Part shown: in pieces, positions 27,301 to 37,700 of the stretch | Layout of the letters: the number at the start of each line of letters is the position of its first letter | Numbering within the stretch: position 1 is the first letter of the stretch | From: Anticarsia gemmatalis | Taxonomy: Eukaryota > Arthropoda > Insecta > Lepidoptera > Erebidae | Direction: 5' to 3' | Assembly: GCF_050436995.1 (NCBI RefSeq) | Contig: NC_134770.1 | Coordinates: 5,342,501-5,406,500, forward strand | DNA: 64,000 nt | Notes under the pieces: model-generated | Database searches by the model: none | Seen by the model: the letters and a program-made list of their open reading frames with translations, nothing else | What the model was told of the DNA's origin: nothing | Position numbers and translations under genes: made by a program

Positions 27301-30300
27301 ACGGACCAACGCATTATAGAGTACAATTTTGGTGCGAGCTATCTGGAATCCCTTAGTGTTTCGCAAGATGAAACCCATCATTTGCGCCGATTTGGTAACC
27401 GTGTTGTCAATATGTTTTTTGAAATTTACTTGACTATCTATAGTTATGCCGAGGTCCCTGACTTCAGTGACTTGATCGAGTGTGATACCGCTTATGTTAT
27501 ATGTGGTTGTGATAGGTAGCTTTTTTCTTGTGTATTTTATATGGCAACATGTGCTTACATTTAATGTCATGTTGTTATTAGTACACCATATAGCAATGCA
27601 ATCCAAGTCACTTTGAATTAGCGCCATATCATTAAGGGATGTTATGGTTTTATAAATTTTAAGATCATCGGCAAACATTAGGTACTTACAGTATTGGATT
27701 TGGGTGGTAAGATCGTTAATAAATAATATGAATAAAATCGGCGCAAGATGAGAGCCCTGCGGTACACCTGAGTAGGCAAAATAATGGTTGGATTCGTGTC
27801 CATTCAAAGCTACAGTCTGGGATCTATTTGATAAATATGATGTAAACCATTTCAGCAGGGGACCATAAACACCACTGTGTTCTAGTTTAGATAAAAGAAG
27901 TGTATGATTAACTTTATCAAAAGCACTGGAAAAATCGGTGTAAATGGCGTCTACTTCTTGTCTTTTATCCAGAGCCAACGTTATATCAGACACAAATTCG
28001 GTCAAATTGGTTTCTACACTTCGACCAGACTTGAATCCATGCTGATTGGGAGAAATGAGGCTGTCAATATGTCGAGTGAGGATAGGACAAATAAGCGACT
28101 CGAATATCTTTGGGAAATGAGATAAAATAGATATTGGGCGGTAGTTTTTTACATCGGTAGAATCCCCCTTTTTATAAATGGGCACAATTCGTGCTTGTTT
28201 CCATAATTCTGGGAAAATACCCTGTTCCAGAGAATTATTGTAAATAAGGCATAAGGGTAGAGCAAGTGCTTGATGGCATCGCCTAATAAATAAGGGTGGT
28301 ATGGAGTCAGGCCCAGGACCCTTGTTGGTATCTAGAGATTTAAGCTTTTTCATGACGTCTTTTTCGGTGAAGTTTATACTGCTAAGAATGTCGTTATGTT
28401 GATCAGGAGTATGACAAATGGAGGAAGTTGTACGGCTATTTGGACTATGGTTAAAGACAGAGGAGAACTGTTTTGCAAATAAATTCGCGATGTCAGGACC
28501 ATTATCAGCGGTTACATTATTCATATGCATTTGAGATGGAACTGAAGACTCGCCTCGCCTTTTATTTTTTATAAAGCGCCAGAAGGCTTTGGGGGTTTTG
28601 TGTATGTCTGTTTCGATGTTATGTTTGTATTCGCTGTACTCCTTGTCTATCAATTTGTGACAACGACTACGAAGTAACTCGAAACTTAATTTATCTCGCG
28701 GATTCTGATGCTTTCGGTAATTAAGCCTGAATTTTTCCTTTTCTGATAACAACTTGATAAGCGAGTTGGAGAACCAAGGTGGATATTTTGACTTGTTGGG
28801 CTTGTATTTTGGGACATATTTTCCGATATGAGTCCATAAGATATTGTAAAATATACTGACTTGTTCATTAACGTCACTGGTTTTTGTAAGCTCATTTTGC
28901 CAATCAATGTTTTCAAGCTCAGAGAGAATTTGGTCATAATCAGCTCTGTAAAAGTTATATCCTGTACGATGTTTTGGTTGTAAGTTATTCTGTGACGTTA
29001 TGGGTATAGTTATTTGTAGGCTTGGGTGGTGTGGGTCCAGTTTACTTAGGGTATCAGGAGATCGGGTGACAGAAACTTCACCAATGTTGCTCATGACGAG
29101 GTCAAGTATGCGGTTGTCTGTATTTTCGATATCGTTACACTGGTGAAGCCCGTTGAGAGACATAAAATCGGTGAGGGAATAACCTAGAGGGTTATTATGA
29201 TTAGATGGTGTGAGGTGACCTCTAGTATCTTTGCGCGTCCAGTTAATAAAACCCAGATTAAAATCTCCAAGAATCACAACATCGTCGACAACATTCAAAA
29301 TATCATTAACATTATTTAGAAAATTTGATAGTAAGTCAATTTTAATAGGAGGTGGCAAGTATACAACACATAAAGCTATTTTTTTAATACTGTTATTAAC
29401 TTTTACTTCGATTACAACCCACAAATCCTCAAAACCACTCTCCCATTGTTGCATTCTAGCGGATTTCAAATGGTTTGCAACAGCTATTAACACACCGCCG
29501 CCGTCTTTTTTAGAATTAATATTAGACAGTAATCTATCTCTATAAATTAAAAATGAAGTTATGTACACATTAATTGTTTAATCCCAAAAACATAATTTTG
29601 ACCCGAAAGTGTTGTTTGTCAGCCAGATAAAATAAGTATCAATTTAAAGATGTACCTTGAACTCTCGTAATTGATTTATCTTAAAAAATATTTTACTGTT
29701 GGATAGCCTAGGCGAAGGCTATAGGCTACATAATATTACGACCATTAGGAACAGTGTACCAACGAAAAATGTTACAAAATAGCGGAAAAATATGATCCAT
29801 TCCCTCTTACGTGACGCCAGCGAAGTTTCGCGGGTCAGCTAGTACATTTATATATTAATTGAATTTATTTGCAAGTCTATCACGCATAAATATAAACTAC
29901 TATTTTTGATTTTTTTTTCAGGCAGAGGCAGTTTCGGTCGTATATACTTGGCCTCTGATGACGTAGACAAGGAAGTCACAAAGCTCAACGCTAGATATGT
30001 AGTTAAGATAGAGCCACACTCTAATGGACCGCTGTTTGTTGAAATACACTGTCTCATTAGAACGGCGCAATCATCACAAGGTAAACATAACAAAATACTT
30101 TTTGATTTTGATTTTTGACTTGTCAGCACTCTCAAAGAAAGTCCTGAGATTATAATGTAACGGGTCTTAAGCACAATTAAAAATTAAAGGCTAGAAGACC
30201 TTATTTTGTTCACCCGACTTTTCGATCGAATAATATAGACCGTGTCATGTTTCTTGTCATTAATTATCATCATCACTGGCCTGAATGCATCTATTGCAGA

Positions 30301-33300
30301 TGATTAAGGTGGCGTCAGGTAGAATTCGTGCAATTTTGTTCGTGGCTGAAAAGGCCTATGCGGGAGTGGCAACCGCGACCACTAAAATTAGTGTTTTATG
30401 CAGATTTTTGCTCATTATTTTATATTTATATTTTCATATTACTAATCAGTATTCCTTAGAAGACCTTAGAAGGTCAAAAAATGTAAAATTATTTCAGTAA
30501 ATTTACTAATGTTTGAATATCTGTGATATTATTGTAGGTCTTATCATATGAAAGTCTGAGCCTACATTGTTTTGTTTTAAAATTAGCGAGTACATTTTTT
30601 ATCTTTAGATAAAGATTATCTTGTTTATATAATAATTAGGTTAGTGTTGTTGTATGCATTTATTAGTCACTATTAATCTGTCATTCCACCGTGGATTATC
30701 GCTGTACTGTCCATTGTGGCAAAATTGTCTTTTCAATCAGAACATTTCAGTGTAATATGAAACTTTACTTTGACAAACTAAGCAGAGCTTGTAAACATAC
30801 TTATTTACTTCTAAATACATACTTTACAACCAAATAACATGTCACCATTACAAATAATATATAATCTGATATATGATAACTATGTTAATGAAAGAAAACT
30901 GACTTGTTACATTTTGTTTGCAGTGAAAGCATGGCGACAACAAAACAAACAGAAGCGCATCGGCATGCCTGTGTACATCGCCAGTGGGTCATTCACTGAC
31001 GAGAACACAAACACGAAGTACAGGTTCCTAGTCCTACCACGCTATGACATTGATCTACAGAAAATCATCGCCAGAACTAAGGTCTTAGACCCTAAAAACG
31101 TCCTAGTACTCGCCATACAAATACTAGACGTACTCGAGTACTTACATAACCAAGGGTACACACATTCTGATATAAAAAGTTCAAATCTTATGCTCGGTTT
31201 TGATGGCTCGAGGATCGGCAAAGTCCCCGTCGTGAGGCTGACGCCGTCCTACCAGAAAGGCATGAAGGAAGTAGCCATGTTATCAGGCAAGCATAGAAGA
31301 GCTAAAGCAACAAAATCTAGAACATCCAACTATTATTATGATGAAGATTACATTATGAAGGAATATAGGAGCTCAAATAGTTCTGAGGAAGGTATCGACG
31401 GTGATAAACAACTTGCTAACGTTAAGAGGAAGTTGAGGAAGATTCTATCAGATAAGGACAGTAGGAGTCTACACAGACATCATGCATTTAACCTGAGACA
31501 GTTGTCTAGTTACGTCAACTATGAGGATATGAACAGCTCTGTGTGCTCAGACCAGTCGTATCAGAAACTCCTAGACGATTTCGGCGGTAAAAACCTCATC
31601 CGTACCACAAAAGAATTTCAAGAACTCAGTAGAAAACAATCAACTTCTAAAGACAAGGGCGAGGGTGGAAATCTTGATGATATCTATGAAGAAGCTGTAC
31701 TGTCTCAGTCCAATGGACAAATATACCTTTTAGACTATGGACTGGCCTCAAAGTTCCTAGATTCAGAAGGTAAGCATAAAGATTTTGGTATGGATGCGAG
31801 GAAGGCTCACGACGGCACTCTAGAATACAGTTCAAGGGACTCTCACATTGGAGCTCATTCCAGACGGTCAGATCTAGAAACTCTAGGATATAATCTATTG
31901 GACTGGCTCACGGGAACGTTACCTTGGAAGACGACAGAAGTGCTGGCTGAACCAGACTTGGTACATGCTCTAAAGAAAAACTTCATGAATGATATAAAAA
32001 CTCTACTCAAAACATGTTTTAAGACTGAATTCTACCCTCAGTTTATAGAAAAGTTCCTTCAATACGTCACAAGTCTAGATTTTACTGAGAAACCTGATTA
32101 TGATTACTGTAGAAGTTTGTTTATGAGTGAATTGCTCAAGAGTGGTAATGATAAAGAAATGTGTCTGAATTTAAATGAACCACCGATGTCACCAATGAGT
32201 CGCAATAAATTATGTTATTCTAAAAGATTCGGAAAAAAGAATACTCCACCCAACTTCCTAGCCAGAAATGGAATAAAAAAGGCCTACGAACGAGAAAATC
32301 TATGTTCACTAGAAAATGATTTGAAACTTGAACTTTTGAAGCAAACATTGAACAATTCTAGTGATGGAATCCGCAAGCCCTGTGCTTCCAGGAACTTCTT
32401 TATATCGGACGCAGATTTAGTCGCGCGACTCAAAAAATCATTAATGCCGCACGATATTTTCGGAAAGAAACTGTCTCCTAAAAACTTAAGATCTAAGAAG
32501 AAGCCAATCAAGAAACGTAGGGGTGTTAAAACTCATAGAAATAGTATTGGAAAGTTCGGTAATTTTATGGGATCAGCTCGTCAATTTACTTGGGCGGAAA
32601 TATTAGCTGGCAACCCGGAGGATATAATTCGTAAAGAACGTAACGCTGCTGCTGCGAACACAGAATATGTTGACGATGAAACATGCAAGTATAGGATCAG
32701 AAAGTTATCAAATGCTTCTGAAAGCAGCGACTCACATTTACAATCGCCGTTGATGCAAAAAGACTATCTTTTAGATATGAACCCTACTTACGCAATGAAG
32801 GAGGTGTTAGCTTCGTTTAAAAGGAAGGTTGCTGGGAAACCCAAGGAGCCTGAAGAGCCTATTGCAGGTCTAGAAGGTTACACACCAGCCATGATAAAAG
32901 TCTATAGGATTAAAGAAAAAAGAGAGGCGAAGGAAAAACTTGAGGCTTTAAAACAAGCATCGCCTAAAAAAGAGACTGTTCAGATTGAACCCAGATGTAC
33001 TAGATCTCGTAGAGCCAAGGTTGCACCGGAGCCTACGACGCGAGTAACCAGACAAAAAGCTAGTGTTGATAGTAAAAAATCCGTGGACGTTGTAGATGTA
33101 ATTCCTAAGAGTAACAGTAGAAGTAAATCTAAGAGTAATAATAACAAAACTGCGAGTAAAAAACAGGAGGAGAAGGAAAAAGAATCACCACCCCAAAGTG
33201 AAAAATGTGCACCTACATTTAAAGTTACAAAAAGTAAGTAGATATTCATTACTGCACAGAAAACGGTACCTTGACTGACTGATTTCTCAACTGCTTCAGC

Positions 33301-33434
33301 TATTCAATGGCTGTTGAATATCTGACTTTTTATAATAAAATGTTTTTTCTATTTCAGAAACATCAACAAGAAGCAAAAGCACCCCAGTTATCAACAACAG
33401 AAGGAGGTTGAGGAGCAGTAAACGCAAAAAGTAA
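24376..33434 (+). CDS. ball: VRK-family nuclear Ser/Thr kinase (ballchen/NHK-1/VRK1-like), 4 coding exons
   Basis: The coding exons are 24376-24550, 29922-30080, 30924-33233 and 33358-33434. All junctions are GT..AG and in phase, giving 906 residues. Residues 58-69 hold the glycine loop IGRGSFGRIYLA, split by intron 1. The catalytic loop is HSDIKSSN with the catalytic Asp at about 194. The metal-binding motif is DYG at about 382-384, the VRK-specific version of DFG. DGTLEYSSRDSH and RRSDLETLGYNLLDWLTG are VRK signatures. Family members phosphorylate histone H2A and the chromatin-tethering protein BAF in the nucleus. The kinase domain is interrupted by about 165 extra residues between the catalytic loop and DYG (about 204-378). 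The long C-terminal half is basic and Ser/Lys-rich and ends KRKK, suiting a chromatin protein. The protein is much longer than human VRK1 (396 residues). The family assignment is firm; the symbol follows the fly orthologue. Confidence 0.95.
25017..25112 (+). mobile_element. SINE family C tail fragment
   Basis: This is the reverse complement of the body seen at 4465 and 62914 (cccgcacttggccagcgtgg; gggaggag-like acaggaggagaccc; cagcagtgggacagtaatgg), followed by an ATTT-type tail. It lies inside VRK intron 1 in the sense orientation. Confidence 0.75.
25678..25740 (-). mobile_element. RTE-like retroposon end fragment
   Basis: A short piece, 'agtataaagctgatgagttt' plus a gtttgtttg run, matches the 3' end of the element at 1469-1739 in reverse orientation. 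It is in VRK intron 1. Confidence 0.5.
26494..29568 (-). mobile_element. 5'-truncated non-LTR retrotransposon (CR1/jockey-like) in VRK intron 1
   Basis: The element lies antisense to VRK. Its 3' end is an A-rich tail (seen as TTTATT repeats and a poly-T run at 26494-26528 on the plus strand). A 250-300 base 3' UTR and one long endonuclease-reverse transcriptase frame follow. The first part of the endonuclease and any ORF1 are missing, as usual for target-primed insertions that stop early. The reading frame is uninterrupted over 2.7 kb, suggesting a recent arrival. I could not delimit the target duplication. Confidence 0.9.
26809..29568 (-). CDS. LINE endonuclease/reverse transcriptase polyprotein, N-terminally truncated
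   Basis: The 919-codon frame starts inside an apurinic-type endonuclease domain. GGGVLIAV is near residue 24, the catalytic LGDFN near 98 and a DPHHPS block near 176, equivalent to the C-terminal His motif of these endonucleases. A reverse transcriptase follows, with NYRPISIL near 476, the GVPQGS block and the catalytic FADD near 631. A C-terminal region with arginine-rich segments has no obvious RNase H. The order and motifs fit the CR1/jockey group of LINEs; the exact clade is uncertain. The initial Met is only the first in the remaining frame, because the true start has been lost by 5' truncation. The enzyme would reverse-transcribe its own RNA at nicked chromosomal DNA, but with half an endonuclease this copy is probably not autonomous. 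Confidence 0.92.
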   Translation of the reverse strand: MYITSFLIYRDRLLSNINSKKDGGGVLIAVANHLKSARMQQWESGFEDLWVVIEVKVNNSIKKIALCVVYLPPPIKIDLLSNFLNNVNDILNVVDDVVILGDFNLGFINWTRKDTRGHLTPSNHNNPLGYSLTDFMSLNGLHQCNDIENTDNRILDLVMSNIGEVSVTRSPDTLSKLDPHHPSLQITIPITSQNNLQPKHRTGYNFYRADYDQILSELENIDWQNELTKTSDVNEQVSIFYNILWTHIGKYVPKYKPNKSKYPPWFSNSLIKLLSEKEKFRLNYRKHQNPRDKLSFELLRSRCHKLIDKEYSEYKHNIETDIHKTPKAFWRFIKNKRRGESSVPSQMHMNNVTADNGPDIANLFAKQFSSVFNHSPNSRTTSSICHTPDQHNDILSSINFTEKDVMKKLKSLDTNKGPGPDSIPPLFIRRCHQALALPLCLIYNNSLEQGIFPELWKQARIVPIYKKGDSTDVKNYRPISILSHFPKIFESLICPILTRHIDSLISPNQHGFKSGRSVETNLTEFVSDITLALDKRQEVDAIYTDFSSAFDKVNHTLLLSKLEHSGVYGPLLKWFTSYLSNRSQTVALNGHESNHYFAYSGVPQGSHLAPILFILFINDLTTQIQYCKYLMFADDLKIYKTITSLNDMALIQSDLDCIAIWCTNNNMTLNVSTCCHIKYTRKKLPITTTYNISGITLDQVTEVRDLGITIDSQVNFKKHIDNTVTKSAQMMGFILRNTKGFQIARTKIVLYNALVRSRLEYGSMVWNPHYAVHSQRVESIQRAFTRRLAYDASGISHRSPYKQRLEHFNMYALRERRLVQDLLFLHKLANGELDNSELLSRIKLNVPHKIPRYPSNRFYHTPTSNTNIGLNSPMHRMCRELNHATKSLPDIDLYHDSRFKLKNRIYQSIRTSKTNTITE
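29698..29843 (-). mobile_element. RTE-like retroposon, partial copy
   Basis: Reverse-oriented head of the 1469-1739 family (ends 'gcgggtcagctagt'; also 'cttacgtgacgccagcgaag'). It ends about 80 bases before VRK exon 2, close to the branch-point region of that intron. Confidence 0.7.
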
Positions 33435-34734
33435 TAACTTACATTTCATAAGGACTTTTAGTACTACGGTACGTTTATTATGACGATGCGAGGTCGCGTA
33501 ATAGACGCGGCCTCTTCAATCAATGTGTATGAGTGTCGCTTTTTAAATTTGTCTAGAATAAGTCTAATGTAGGTACCGCCTTAAATATTTTTTTATTGTC
33601 AGATCATTCACTGATATTGTTCATTAATGAACATTGTTTTGTTTTTATCTATGGAATAAGATTGTCGGTGTAATCCCACCATTGTTTTGAACATTATCTT
33701 GACTAAATTGAGATATGTATGATTTAGGCAAAACTGTGATTTTATATTTGTGTGACATAGATTTAACTGGCTATAATGCCGTTATTATAAGTCAAGTATC
33801 GTCTCCCTTTTTTTCTAATCCACTTGCACCGACTTTACTAATAAGGTAATCGGTGAGTGGACATTATTGCAGGGTTAATTGACGTCTAGTTTGCCACAAT
33901 ATAACAGTCATGTAGTTTCCTATCGTGATTGTGAATGAAAACTCGTGTTTGATTGTAATAATATTTAAAATGTGGGCTGTATTCGAATATTTTGCATTTA
34001 GTAAACTTAAAATTGATTTCCTTTATATCTACACAAGTAGTTTAGCCTGGATCCATCTATTTTTGGCTTGACGTTGTCTTGTGTTATTCCTTTTAGATCA
34101 ATAAATAATTTTGTTTACAAATGGAGTTTTCTTTTTGGTGCACTAATAACATAAACTATTCAAAACTGATCACATCTGTGATATGGTAAAGTGAAGTCAG
34201 GAAGTCTCATATCATACGACACCAACTCATGACTCCATGAAAGCAAGTAATCCCAAAAGAAAGATTGGGATGGTTCTATTTTTAGTTTAAAGGTAAGTTT
34301 TGTGAAATACGCCACTGCCAAAATATTCATAACTAATATCTCGACTGCGGTCACCTGTTATATATCGAGAAAATCAGCTTCAATTCGACTTATGTCCATT
34401 TTATAAGTAGGGAATACGAGCTTTATCTTCCATGGCAACACATCAAAGTAGTGACATTGACAGCTGATGTCAGTGTCAAAAAAAGTCAAGTGGCAACGGC
34501 GGATGACATTGACGTTTGAGTAGCGATTTCGCTGATGCACGGACGATGTGTTTATTTTATCATATCAATTAATTAAATTCGTTAACTGCCAACTTGTCCA
34601 CTACAGTGATAGTGACATGTTGTAAGGGCAAAAATCTAGGGATTTGTTTTCATTCATAAGTGTTACATGTATGACATAACCTCAAAGTTCCTTACTCGAA
34701 TTCTTATGTAAATTCGTATTATTTTGAATTAACA
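33435..34734. other. VRK 3' UTR and VRK-HMBS intergenic region
   Basis: The VRK stop is followed by about 0.7 kb of AT-rich 3' UTR. An AATAAA polyadenylation signal lies at 34100-34105, with a T/G-rich stretch just after it. The remaining 0.6 kb to the HMBS start codon contains no open frame of interest and must hold the HMBS promoter and 5' UTR. No TATA box can be picked with confidence. Confidence 0.6.
34100..34105 (+). terminator. polyadenylation signal AATAAA of the VRK gene
   Basis: A canonical hexamer 666 bases after the VRK stop, followed by TTTTGTTT within 15 bases. It is the first AATAAA followed by a U/G-rich element that I see downstream of the stop. Confidence 0.6.
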
Positions 34735-37700
34735 ATGGAAAGTGAAGCGAAAAATGTTATTCGTGTGGGTTCACGGAAGAGCGAGGTAAGAAATTATTTA
34801 TTTTATTCGATTAGATAAAGTTTTTAGTAGTTAATTACTTCCTTGCAACTGTACTGGACAAAGTGCATAGGTACTCTATATAGCGTTGTAGAATACATCC
34901 TTCATTGCACATGGTTACAAATTTAAATGCCGAAATCTTTGAATACCTACTTAATTAAAATTATTTTTCTCAAAATAGTGTTTATCATTTTCTTATCAGT
35001 GTTGAAGTGCCTATCAAAACTTGTTTAGTTAAACTTTTGATAAAAACTAAAACCTTGAAGTTACAGTTTCTAAAATTATTAGAGATACACAGAAAACATA
35101 AGCCACGTTATTATTATTCATAAAAATTATATGTACATAAATATATACTCTTTAGTTTCTTGTGAGTAAAACCTAATGGCCTTGTACAACATTTTCTCTG
35201 CACACAATCAATTATTTTTTTAAGCAACTATCGGAAATTTCACAAGTCTTAATGACTGTGCATATATCCTGTAACAAACCAATTGCTGAATTAACTCAGC
35301 ATATTTATTCACTTGTTTACACAGCTGTATGTAAAGTAATTATGTTGTGTTTTAAATTTCAGCTTGCTCTCATACAAACCAACTTCGTTATTGACAGTCT
35401 GAAAAAACTGTATCCAGAGAAGGAGTTTACTATAGGTAATTTTATTCTACATAAAATTATGCATAACAAACATGTCCTTATATGTTTCAAGCAATTTCTG
35501 TTGCTAAGACCTTTAGTACAAAACAATGACGAAATACTATTAGCAATTACTAACTATATAAGTTGACATTATGATAAATAAAGTTTTTCTTTGTAGAAGA
35601 ACTTAGCTGAACAAAAATAAGTAGAAGTATAATAATGATATAATAAAAAAATATGTGAAACTGAAATCATTTATTGCTATCTAATGCTTATTATGTAGAA
35701 ATTAAACATTTTAATTATATCATCATGCTGACAAAGTTTATCTTAACATCTTTCTAAATAAACATAGGTAAATTATGTATGGAGGCGACACCACATACTT
35801 AAACTTAAGCTATCACTGACCCTGTAATGTGTAGAGGGGAGGGGCCCCTCTACACATTACAAAAAAATAAAATTTGAGATAGAAAAACTTAAAAAAAAGT
35901 AAGTCCTAAAAAAAATTTCAATTAACTACTTACAAAAAAAGTTATGGATGTTTATCTTACTATGACATAACAATTTATTTTTAAAGTATTACTTCAAAAT
36001 GCATGCTCATGCTTCAATTACATTTTTAATGTACCTTTGTGTTCTACCATAGAGAAGTAAATGAGTTTTATTTTTAATACTGATTATCTTGCTGTTAACA
36101 TTGATTCTATTTGTTGATAAACAAGTAGTGTGATATTGCTACTGAATACAAATTTACTTGATTTTTTCTATGTGACACACAGAATTACTTGTACTTACTG
36201 ACTACTACTTAACTTAATATTAAAGGTTTTGTTAGGGGCAGCTGAAAATCAGTGCTGTGCCTAACACAGCGTATACTGAGCTGTAGCCCTTTGTTGCACA
36301 TAAATGTACTGACTAGTTATTAAGTTCTGTATTTGTGATGTTTCTTTATGTGTAATAAAAATAAATGGTTTAAACTTACTTCACCTCTAAGGGCGCATTT
36401 TCATAAGTCGTCTGCATGCGGGGTGCGGGAGATTTTGTAAACGCATGCCATAGAGCCCGCATGCCGGGAACCGTTTTCATTGGTCGTTAGCGAGGTGCGG
36501 AAGACCCTGAATACAATTTAGTTTGGCAGTTAGCTTTGACAGAATATCATAAATTGACGGCCCCGAATGCCTTGTATCGAGGTATTGACCGAGTTATTGA
36601 CCGATGAATTTCGTTGGTAGTCAGCTCGTATGCACTTATCGACCAATGAAAATGCGCCCTAGAGGTCATAGTGTGATGTGAAAAACAAAACATTTTTCTC
36701 AATTGCAGTAAGCATGACAACGCTAGGGGATCGTGTGCTAAACGTATCACTGCCGAAGATAGGCGAAAAGTCGCTGTTCACCAAAGATTTAGAGGATGCG
36801 CTGAGAAACGACTCGGTCGACTTTGTTGTACATTCACTTAAGGACCTGCCTACGACGTTGCCTGATGGGCTGGCGATTGGAGCTGTGTTTGAAAGGTACT
36901 ATACTACTAATCTGTGTGAATCTAATGTCAGAATCGGAGCGAAAAGATTTGTTGCTTTGTATTAATTTCTATGGTACTGCGGTCGCTACAGTGGGTCGCC
37001 ATTTCGGTGTCACAAACATTAATACGAAGTTGACTGCCTCCCGTTCCATTATTTTTGCGATCCACGAATAATTGTTTCGGGTCTGGTTGTGCTTTGTGAC
37101 CCTTGTTTGTATGTTTGTAAAAGTCCCCGCGACACAAGAACAATTCTAAGTGGGGGAGATGAGGTTAAAAAAAATTGCAAGTATTCGGGTTCGATTCCCG
37201 ATTCAGATTGTGTTATTTGTTGTTAATATATTTTCAAAAGCAGTCTGGAAACGTAAGTTAAAACCATAATAAGTATGATTAGTTAAATTGAATTGTTATC
37301 AAATACTCAACTCATGCTGATAGATAAGTATCATAACACTATAATTTTGTAATAGCTGTAATGACTCAACAGTGAACGACTTGAATTATTATTATTTTCT
37401 TATTACCTACTACGTTATATAAATACCTAATATGGCATATTAATTTAGTAATTTCATATCTGTGTACTTAGTACTTGTAGTAGCTCGTGGCTTAGTTAAC
37501 AACAGCCGCGCGGATCGATCTCTGAGGTCAAGCCATGCTTGCCGAGGTTGATTTGTGGATTGGTGACTATCTTATTCATATCGTGTTCCTCCGTGTTTCG
37601 GAAGGCACGTTAAATTGTGGGTCTCGGTTGTCATTTTCGATGATCTTTGACAGTCGTTAACAGTAGTCAGAAGCTTGAAAGTCTGACAACCAGTCTTACC

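Noticed and set aside
27091..27519. A 142-codon plus-strand frame and other short frames across 26.9-29.5 kb.
   Set aside because: These are antisense shadows of the intact LINE coding frame.
31199..31722. The VRK insertion as a simple unspliced intron.
   Set aside because: I found no convincing donor and acceptor pair at its edges. The frame stays open throughout and composition matches the flanking coding sequence. It is kept as coding, with RNA evidence still the deciding test.
34360..34540. Minus-strand frames between VRK and HMBS.
   Set aside because: Short, featureless, and located where the HMBS promoter and 5' UTR must be.
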